A model generated the notes under the pieces. It was not told the origin of the DNA, did no database searches, and saw nothing but the letters and a program-made list of their open reading frames with translations. Below are positions 59,081-64,000 of a stretch of 64,000 nucleotides of DNA, piece by piece; within the stretch, counting starts at the first letter, position 1; each line of letters starts with the position of its first letter. The stretch is from Paraplanobispora takensis (GTDB lineage: Bacteria > Actinomycetota > Actinomycetes > Streptosporangiales > Streptosporangiaceae). A program made the position numbers and the translations under genes. The stretch covers positions 62,001-126,000 of the forward strand of contig NZ_BOOK01000002.1 in NCBI RefSeq assembly GCF_016863195.1, written 5' to 3'.

Positions 59081-59500
59081 TCAGGTCAGGGTGAGGACGA
59101 CCTTGATGTCGTCGGGCCGGGCGGTCAGCGCCTCGGTGAAGCGCTCCAGCGGCACCCGGCGGGTGATCAGGCCTTCCAGCCACCCGAGGTCGGCTCCGAC
59201 CACGACGGCCAGCCACAGCACCATGAGCGGCAGGCCGAGCCTCCAGTGGTCACCGAAGCGGTATCCGCCCGGGGTCATCACCATCAGGTCGGCGGGGGTG
59301 GCGATCGGCGTGGGGAACGACGCGGCGCCGGCCGCCGCGATGAGCATGACGATCGGCTCGACGGAGAGCCCGATCTCCAGGGCCGCGCTGACCGCGATCG
59401 GCACGACGATGAGCACGGTCGCCGTGTTGCTGATGATCTGCCCGAGTGCGCAGGTGAGCACGAACAGCGCGATCATGAGCAGGTACGGCCGTCCGTGAAC
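59081..59500 (-). pseudogene. Chimeric remnant: SLC13 permease fused to a zinc dehydrogenase tail
   Basis: The open frame reads, from its upstream side, YLLMIALFVLTCALGQIISNTATVLIVVPIA... TPIATPADLMVMTPGGYRFGDHWRLGLPLMVLW, matching the C-terminus of SLC13/DASS-type permeases. It then changes abruptly at about 59180 to LEGLITRRVPLERFTEALTARPDDIKVVLTLT and stop. That second part is the C-terminus of MDR zinc-dependent dehydrogenases (GLIT..VPLER..EAL..RPDDIKVV). Neither half has a start or catalytic core. Two unrelated genes were joined by deletion, so this is a decay product, not a working fusion. Confidence 0.75.
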
Positions 59501-59546
59501 CCCGTCCGTACGGGATCCACCGTCGCGGCGATGACGGCGATGGTCA

Positions 59547-59563
59547 TCGCCCGTACGGGGTGA
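59547..59563. promoter_or_regulatory. 17-bp palindromic box 8 (one mismatch)
   Basis: TCGCCC-gtacg-GGGTGA, one mismatch, first of two boxes before the hydrolase gene at 59687. Confidence 0.55.
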
Positions 59564-59583
59564 GTACGCCGGTTCGCCCGCGT

Positions 59584-59600
59584 TCACCCGCGGCGGATGA
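59584..59600. promoter_or_regulatory. 17-bp palindromic box 9 (one mismatch)
   Basis: TCACCC-gcggc-GGATGA, one mismatch, 86 bp before the ATG at 59687 and 37 bp (centre to centre) after box 8. Confidence 0.55.
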
Positions 59601-59686
59601 GGCCGGTCACACGGGTGCCGGACGAGGCTCGACGGTGGCCGCCCTGTTCGCCGGGGCCCGGTCCCGGAAGCGAGGCCGTGTTGATC

Positions 59687-61175
59687 ATGAAGTCCCCGGA
59701 GTACGCGACCATGGTGACCGAACCCGAGCACGCGCCGGGCGGCCGGTCACAACGGGTCCGGCGGTTCCTCGGCCGCCGGCGTTACACCTTGTCCGGGCTG
59801 GTGGGGGCGACGCTGTTCTTCTGCGCGTCGGTCACTCCGTCGCTGCTGCCGCGGGGCTGGGCGTTCCAGGGGGTGATCAGCGGGCTGCTGGCCGCGACCG
59901 GCTACGGCCTGGGCGTGCTCATCAACTGGCTGGCCCGATGGGTCTCCGGCCGCCGGACCCTGCCCGCACCGGGCGGAACCGCACGGCGGGTCCTCTCCGC
60001 GACCGCCGTGGTGCTGATCGTGGTCTTCTGCTGGCTGGGCTCGGGCTGGCAACACGACATCCACCGGCTGATGGGGCTGGCCCCTCCACCGCGCGGCGGC
60101 TACGTGCTGGTCGTACTGCTGGCCGCACTGTTGTTCGCGGCGCTGGTGGGCGCGGCCCGGCTGCTGCGCCGTGCCACGCGGGCGCTGTCCCGTCTGCTCG
60201 GCCGGGGGATGGCGGCCCCGGCGGCGCGGGCGCTGGGTGTCATCGTGGTGGTCGCCCTGGTCATCGGGGTGGGCAACGGAGTGGTGCTGCAGGGGCTGTT
60301 CAACGCCGCCGACCGCACGTTCGCCGCGGTCAACGGGGAGACCTCGCCCGGCGTGGCGGCGCCGGACAGCCCGGACCGCTCCGGCGGCCCGGGGTCACCG
60401 GTGTCGTGGGCGTCGCTGGGCAACCAACGGGGCCGACCCGCTGGAGTACCTGTACAACGGCGACACGGCGCTGGCCTCGATGCAGTACTCCTACCTGCCG
60501 AGCTGGATATCGTTCCTCGTCGACGCGGAGCGGGCGCGCGAGGCGGGCCGGGAGCTCTTCGACGCGGTGTACCGGGTGTGGTCCCGGCTGCCGATCGATC
60601 AGCGCCCGCTGCTGCTGGTGTTCGGCGAGAGCCTGGGCTCGTTCGGCGCGGAGACCGCGTTCAGCGGCAGCGGCGACATGCGCAACCGGGTCGACGGGAT
60701 GCTGCTGGTCGGCCCGCCGTCCAGCAACACGCTGTGGCGCGAGTTCACCGCGGACCGGGACCCCGGCACCCGGGAGGTGCTGCCCGGCTACGAGGGGGGC
60801 GAGACGATCCGGTTCGCGGCGGACCCGGCCGCCGACCTCGCGAACCCGCCGGCCGCCTGGGGCCGGCCCCGGGTGGTGTACCTGCAGCACGCCTCCGACC
60901 CGATCACCTGGTGGTCGCCGCGGCTCGCGGTGCGCAGGCCGGACTGGCTCGACGAGCCGCGGGGCGGCGACGTGCTGCCGGCGATGAGGTGGTACCCGTT
61001 CGTCACCTTCTGGCAGGTCACCGCGGACATGGCGGTCGCGGGGGGCGCGCCGGCCGGGCACGGGCACAACTACGGCGCCGCGCCGGTCGCGGCGTGGGCG
61101 CAGATCGCCCCGCCGGACGGGTGGAGCGCAGAGCGCACGGCCGCCCTCACCGAGCTGATCGCCCGGCAGCCGTGA
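59687..61175 (+). pseudogene. Membrane alpha/beta-hydrolase (Abhydrolase_9 type) broken by an internal deletion
   Basis: From ATG 59687 the first frame encodes the N-terminal membrane part (LSGLVGATLFFCASVTPSLLPRGWAFQGVISG; VLIVVFCWLGSGWQ; LGVIVVVALVIGVGNGVVLQGLFNAADR) up to VSWASLGNQ near 60424. The second half continues in another frame from TNGADPLEYLYNGDTALASMQ with the serine-hydrolase elbow LLVFGESLGSFGAE and AVAAWAQIAPPDGW, ending at 61175. In intact homologues about 100 residues lie between these parts. So about 300 bp and the reading frame were lost at one junction (~60420-60432), and the protein cannot be made whole. Its promoter keeps two palindromic boxes. Confidence 0.8.
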
Positions 61176-61241
61176 GCCCCAGACAGGCGGGAGATACCAG
61201 GAGCCGGAGCCGGCGTACGGTCCACAGAAAGGGACGCTGAG

Positions 61242-61742
61242 ATGGACGCACTGCTCAACTCGCTGACCGAGGTGGAACTCCTGCTCGTACGGGAGACCGC
61301 GCCCGAGCGCCTGGCCGAGCTGGACGAGGACGCCCTGCTCGATCTGCATCTCCGGATCCGGCGGGCCCGTACCAAGCACGTGAAGGTCTATCGCCGTCAG
61401 GCCGCCGCGCAGGTCGAGCAGGCCGGCGGCCGTGGCAAGGCGTACGCGCGCAACAGCCGCACGCGGGCGAAGGCGGAGGTGTTCGAGGACGCGCTGGCCC
61501 GGGTGAGCGAGCAGCTGGCCTCCGCGGCCCGGGCCAGCGCCGCGGCGCTGCAGGCCGAGCGGCTGGCCGCGGCGCGGCGGACGGGCGACCGGGTCCCGCC
61601 GGGGCCGCCCGACCGTCCGGCGTCCGATCGGCTGGAGCCGCAGCGGCTGGACCGGCAGCCCGACCACGCCGGCATCCCCAAACGCCACGCCTCGACCCGG
61701 GCGACCGGGTCCCGGCGGCAGGCCCGGCGCGACAACCGCTGA
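61242..61742 (+). CDS. Conserved hypothetical helical protein, 166 aa
   Basis: ATG at 61242 with AAAGGGACGCTGAG upstream. An N-terminal helical domain (LLNSLTEVELLLVRETAPERLAELDEDALLDLHLRIRRARTKHVKVYRRQAAAQV) is followed by GGRGKAYARNSRTRAKAEVFEDALARVSEQLA and a basic, disordered tail (RATGSRRQARRDNR). Similar basic proteins with 'R-R-A-R-x-K-Y/H-V-x-x-Y-R-R-Q' occur in other actinomycetes without known function; the positive tail suggests nucleic-acid binding. It lies 66 bp after the broken hydrolase gene and may share its transcript. Confidence 0.7.
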   Translation: MDALLNSLTEVELLLVRETAPERLAELDEDALLDLHLRIRRARTKHVKVYRRQAAAQVEQAGGRGKAYARNSRTRAKAEVFEDALARVSEQLASAARASAAALQAERLAAARRTGDRVPPGPPDRPASDRLEPQRLDRQPDHAGIPKRHASTRATGSRRQARRDNR

Positions 61743-61775
61743 GACGCGGTCAGGCCCTGGCGGGCGAGGACGCGG

Positions 61776-62220
61776 TCAGGCCTTGATGGGCGAGTTGGGG
61801 CCGAGCGGAATGCCGAGCAGGTACCACGCCACGAAGAACAGCAGCCAGGACACCGCCACCACCAGCGTGTACGGGATCATCAGCGACACGACCGTGCCCA
61901 TCCCGGCGTCCCGCCGGTAGCGCTGGGCCAGCAGGACGATGAACGGCAGATACACCATCAGCGGAGTGACCGCGTTGACCGGCGAGTCGCCCAGCCGGCA
62001 GGCGGCGAGCACGGTCTGCGGGGCCACGTCCGGGCGCAGGAACAGCGGCACGAACACCGGCGCCCTTGCCGTAGGCGAGCCCGGACACACCGTGACCACG
62101 CCGAGGTCGTTGAAGTTCGACACCGGCGAGGTGAAGATGAACCGGATCCCGTCGGCGCTCAGCAGGCTCCTGATCTCCGTGGTCTCGGTGACGATCCGGT
62201 ACTGGGGGTTGGTGCCCGTC
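61776..62220 (-). pseudogene. AbgT family transporter with its central part deleted
   Basis: An open frame of ~148 codons. It starts mid-protein with TEIRSLLSADGIRFIFTSPVSNFNDLGVV, an N-terminal region of AbgT (p-aminobenzoyl-glutamate) transporters. It then jumps at CPGSPTARAP to the C-terminal region: VFVPLFLRPDVAPQTVLAACRLGDSPVNAVTPLMVYLPFIV, GMGTVVSLMIPYTLVV. About 300 residues, including most membrane helices, are missing, and there is no start. Directly upstream on the same strand is a truncated aminopeptidase, consistent with a former peptide/folate-breakdown gene pair. Confidence 0.75.
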
Positions 62221-62724
62221 TCACCGCGCGGCGTCGGCCGGGGCGCCGTCCGGCCGGTAGCGGATCCGGATCATCCGCGGCGGGCCGACGCTGCCGGCGT
62301 TGACCCCCAGCAGCCCGCCGCAGCCCATCTCCCGCAGCGCGGTCTCCTCGAACACCTCCACGTCCGGCCCGCACTCGGCCGCCAGACGCTGCGCGGTCTC
62401 GGCGAGTACGGCGGCGGTCAGCATCGACGGCGGCGAGCTGGCCAGGTCCCGCGCCAGCATCGTGGCCCGGACATGGGTCAGCCCCCGCCGGGCGCCCGCC
62501 TCGGCGTCCGCCCGGCGACCGGCCGGTGCCATGAGTGTGAGGCCGGTGACCGGGCTGCGCTCCGGCTTCGCCCGCAGCACCGTGAACTCGTAGCGAGCCA
62601 GCAGCACACCCTCCATCGTCCGTGTCGTGAGATCACCCGGGAGTACACCGAAGCCCGGACCGGGTCCGCCTCCCTTGTCGCGGGTGAATCGATCGTCGGG
62701 AGTCCCGACGGGCTGCTTCGACAT
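62221..62724 (-). pseudogene. Truncated M17 leucyl aminopeptidase
   Basis: 168 codons from ATG at 62724. The N-terminal non-catalytic part is shortened; the segment GLTHVRATMLARDLASSPPSMLTAAVLAETAQRLAAECGPDVEVFEETALREMGCGGLLGVNAGSVGPPRMIRIRY is a clear M17 aminopeptidase region (ARDL..PPS.LT; GCGGLLGVN.GS). It then stops in D-rich linker sequence before the metal-binding NTDAEGR and catalytic block, so it cannot be active. The 3' part appears replaced by AbgT-type sequence, as expected from deletion. Confidence 0.7.
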
Positions 62725-62733
62725 ATCTCTATA

Positions 62734-62790
62734 TTGACAATTATCTATTCAAGGTGGCAGCCTCGTTATATAGACAGACATCAAATCGGC
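62734..62790. promoter_or_regulatory. AT-rich divergent promoter region, possible ArsR-type site
   Basis: An AT-rich stretch in a GC-rich window between the aminopeptidase remnant and the CadI/ArsI gene, with TTGACA (62734) and a loose TTGA-N11-TCAA dyad (62734-62752). Fits the promoter/operator of a metal-responsive gene; no regulator is encoded nearby. Confidence 0.35.
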
Positions 62791-62804
62791 ACTGAGGAGC
62801 CGTC

Positions 62805-63320
62805 ATGTCCCGTGTCCAGCTCGCCCTGCGCGTCGCCGACCTGGAGGGCTCGATCGCCTTCTACTCCAAGCTCTTCGGCGCCGCCCCGGCCGAGCGCCGC
62901 GAGGGCTACGCCAACTTCGCCATCGCCGAACCGCCGCTCAAACTGGTGCTCATCGAAGGCGAGACCGGCCAGGACACCCGCCTGGACCACCTCGGCGTCG
63001 AGGTCGCCTCCACCGAGGAGGTCGACGCCGCGATCGAGCGCCTGAAGCAGGCCGGCCTGGCCACCTTCGAGGAGAACGACACCTCCTGCTGCTACGCCGT
63101 GCAGGACAAGGTCTGGGTCCACGGCCCCGGCGCCGAGCCCTGGGAGGTCTACGTGGTCAAGGCCGACGCCGACACCCTCGGCAAGAGCGCCGCGATCACC
63201 GCCGGCGGCGACGCCTGCTGCGGCACCGTCGCCTGCTGCACCCCCGCCGAGCAGGCCGTCGATCCGGCCCGGAGCGCGGCCGAGGCCAAGGCCGCCGCCG
63301 GATGCGACTGCGCCGGTTGA
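62805..63320 (+). CDS. ArsI/CadI family metal(loid)-resistance protein
   Basis: 171 aa from ATG at 62805 with GAGGAGCC upstream. VOC-fold dioxygenase family: MSRVQLALRVADLEGSIAFYSKLFGAAPAERREGYANFAIAEPPLKLVLIEG, HLGVEVAST and the metal-binding Cys pair NDTSCCYAVQDKVWV, then WEVYVV. ArsI cleaves the C-As bond of trivalent organoarsenicals; CadI relatives bind cadmium. The C-terminal tail is Cys-rich (GDACCGTVACCTP, GCDCAG), as in the actinobacterial members. Followed by a gene with an ArsM-like C-terminus and acetyltransferase on the opposite strand. Confidence 0.88.
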   Translation: MSRVQLALRVADLEGSIAFYSKLFGAAPAERREGYANFAIAEPPLKLVLIEGETGQDTRLDHLGVEVASTEEVDAAIERLKQAGLATFEENDTSCCYAVQDKVWVHGPGAEPWEVYVVKADADTLGKSAAITAGGDACCGTVACCTPAEQAVDPARSAAEAKAAAGCDCAG

Positions 63321-63358
63321 TCCCGGAGGTCACCTGCGCGCGCTACGGGCCCGCCCGG

Positions 63359-64000
63359 TCACCGGCCTGTGACCGGGCTGCGCCGCTCCAGCAGCACCAC
63401 ATCCCGCCAGGTCCCGTGGTGGCGGCCGACGCGCTCGCGCACGCCCACCGCCCGGAAGCCGAGCGCCTCGTGCAGGCGCAGGCTGGCGATGTTCTCCGGG
63501 AAGACGCCCGACTGGATCGTCCAGATCCCGGCGTCCTCGGAGGCGGCGATGAAGGCCGCCAGCAGGGCGCGGCCGACGCCGCGCGAGTGGTGGTCCGGGT
63601 GGACGTAGACGCTGTGCTCGACCACCCCGGCGTACACGCACCTTGAGGAGACCGGTGAGGCCGTGATCCAGCCGGCGACCTCACCGGTGACGACGTCGGC
63701 GGCCGCATAGCGCAGGTGCTCCAGCTTGCCGGAGGTGAAGTCCTCCCAGGACGGGGCGGTGGTCTCGAAGCCGGCCTGACCGGTGTCCAGCCCGGCCTGG
63801 TAGATCGCCAGCACCTGGGCGGCGTCGGCCTCACGCATCGGGCGGATCTCCAGGCCGGGCCCGATCGCGGGCTTGGCCGCGCGCACGACGGCCGAGTGCA
63901 CGCCGTCGCCGTGATCGGCGGTCAGGGTGATGTCCACGCCGGTGAACCCGGCCGCCGCGAGCAGCCGGCGATAGTCGCCTGTGGCCAGGGCCCCGGCGGC
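63359..64000 (-). CDS. ArsM C-terminus fused to ArsN-like acetyltransferase, 5' end outside window
   Basis: Partial: 213 codons, frame open to the window edge. The first ~48 residues (ALATGDYRRLLAAAGFTGVDITLT, GVHSAVVRAAKPA) match the C-terminus of arsenite methyltransferase ArsM. They run without a break into a GNAT domain: LEIRPMREADAAQVLAIYQAGLDTGQAGFETTAPSWEDF, VVEHSVYVHPDHHSRGVGRALLAAFI (acetyl-CoA loop), LRLHEALGFRAVGVRERVG. ArsN acetylates the arsenical antibiotic arsinothricin or related compounds. Fusion of As(III) methylation to N-acetylation is plausible; a GTG at 63937 inside the joint could start a stand-alone ArsN. Confidence 0.7.
   Translation of the reverse strand, partial: AAGALATGDYRRLLAAAGFTGVDITLTADHGDGVHSAVVRAAKPAIGPGLEIRPMREADAAQVLAIYQAGLDTGQAGFETTAPSWEDFTSGKLEHLRYAAADVVTGEVAGWITASPVSSRCVYAGVVEHSVYVHPDHHSRGVGRALLAAFIAASEDAGIWTIQSGVFPENIASLRLHEALGFRAVGVRERVGRHHGTWRDVVLLERRSPVTGR

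Noticed and set aside
1-64000. CRISPR arrays, IS elements and prophage
   Set aside because: No regularly spaced repeats, transposase, integrase or phage structural genes were seen.

Overview
The window is very GC-rich, with frequent GTG starts, tightly overlapping operons and many LuxR/LAL, TetR and SDR genes. This is typical of a filamentous actinomycete, and the gene content looks most like the Streptosporangiaceae (Nonomuraea/Streptosporangium type). That assignment is inference from style and content; there is no rRNA or marker gene to settle it. No phage, IS element or CRISPR array was seen.

Layout. 0-12 kb: a stress/envelope block with a YihY/BrkB-type protein, DUF1269, two DUF7144 paralogues, DUF6325 plus a 24-aa Arg-rich peptide, a large membrane protein, two LAL-type LuxR regulators and an AI-2E family permease. 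Most of these genes have a 17-bp palindrome, TCACCC-N5-GGGTGA, about 60-125 bp before their start codon. The same box occurs twice before a membrane hydrolase gene at 59.7 kb, so it probably defines a local regulon. 12-20 kb: LysR/aldo-keto reductase pair, ZIP transporter, SnoaL-like proteins, SDRs, a TetR with a clear operator, and a 3-ketosteroid-dehydrogenase remnant.

21-30 kb: the complete selenocysteine pathway (selA, selB, tRNA-Sec, then selD) brackets an ECF sigma factor gene, a sigma-linked membrane propeller gene, and a five-gene minus-strand operon. The operon encodes an unknown 254-aa protein, a MauD-like thioredoxin, a Tat-exported Cys-rich protein, a polytopic membrane protein and a MauE-like protein. 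The membrane protein gene is interrupted by one in-frame TGA at codon 48 (27092-27094), followed by a small hairpin. I read it as a selenoprotein of a Mau-like redox maturation system. This is the most interesting object in the window.

30-44 kb: a 1403-aa Asp-box/DUF4132 protein, an ABC exporter with two-component system, NhaA, a TetR-ABC exporter operon with a long perfect operator, and a TetR/thioesterase pair. 44-58 kb: a divergent EF-Tu paralogue, a secreted expansin-like protein, a GlxA regulator with a metallo-hydrolase, a NodB/GT2 bifunctional polysaccharide enzyme, a secreted OmpA-domain protein, the modABC molybdate transporter with a MerR/TOBE regulator, and a GAF/coiled-coil pair. 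Molybdate uptake and selenocysteine insertion in one neighbourhood would suit a formate dehydrogenase, but none is encoded here.

58-64 kb: a Cys-rich four-helix copper-binding-type protein, then a decay zone with four broken genes: an SLC13/dehydrogenase chimera, a membrane hydrolase with an internal deletion and frameshift, an AbgT transporter with its middle deleted, and a truncated leucyl aminopeptidase. The window ends with arsenic genes: a CadI/ArsI-type protein, and a fusion of an ArsM C-terminus to an ArsN-like acetyltransferase that runs off the right edge.
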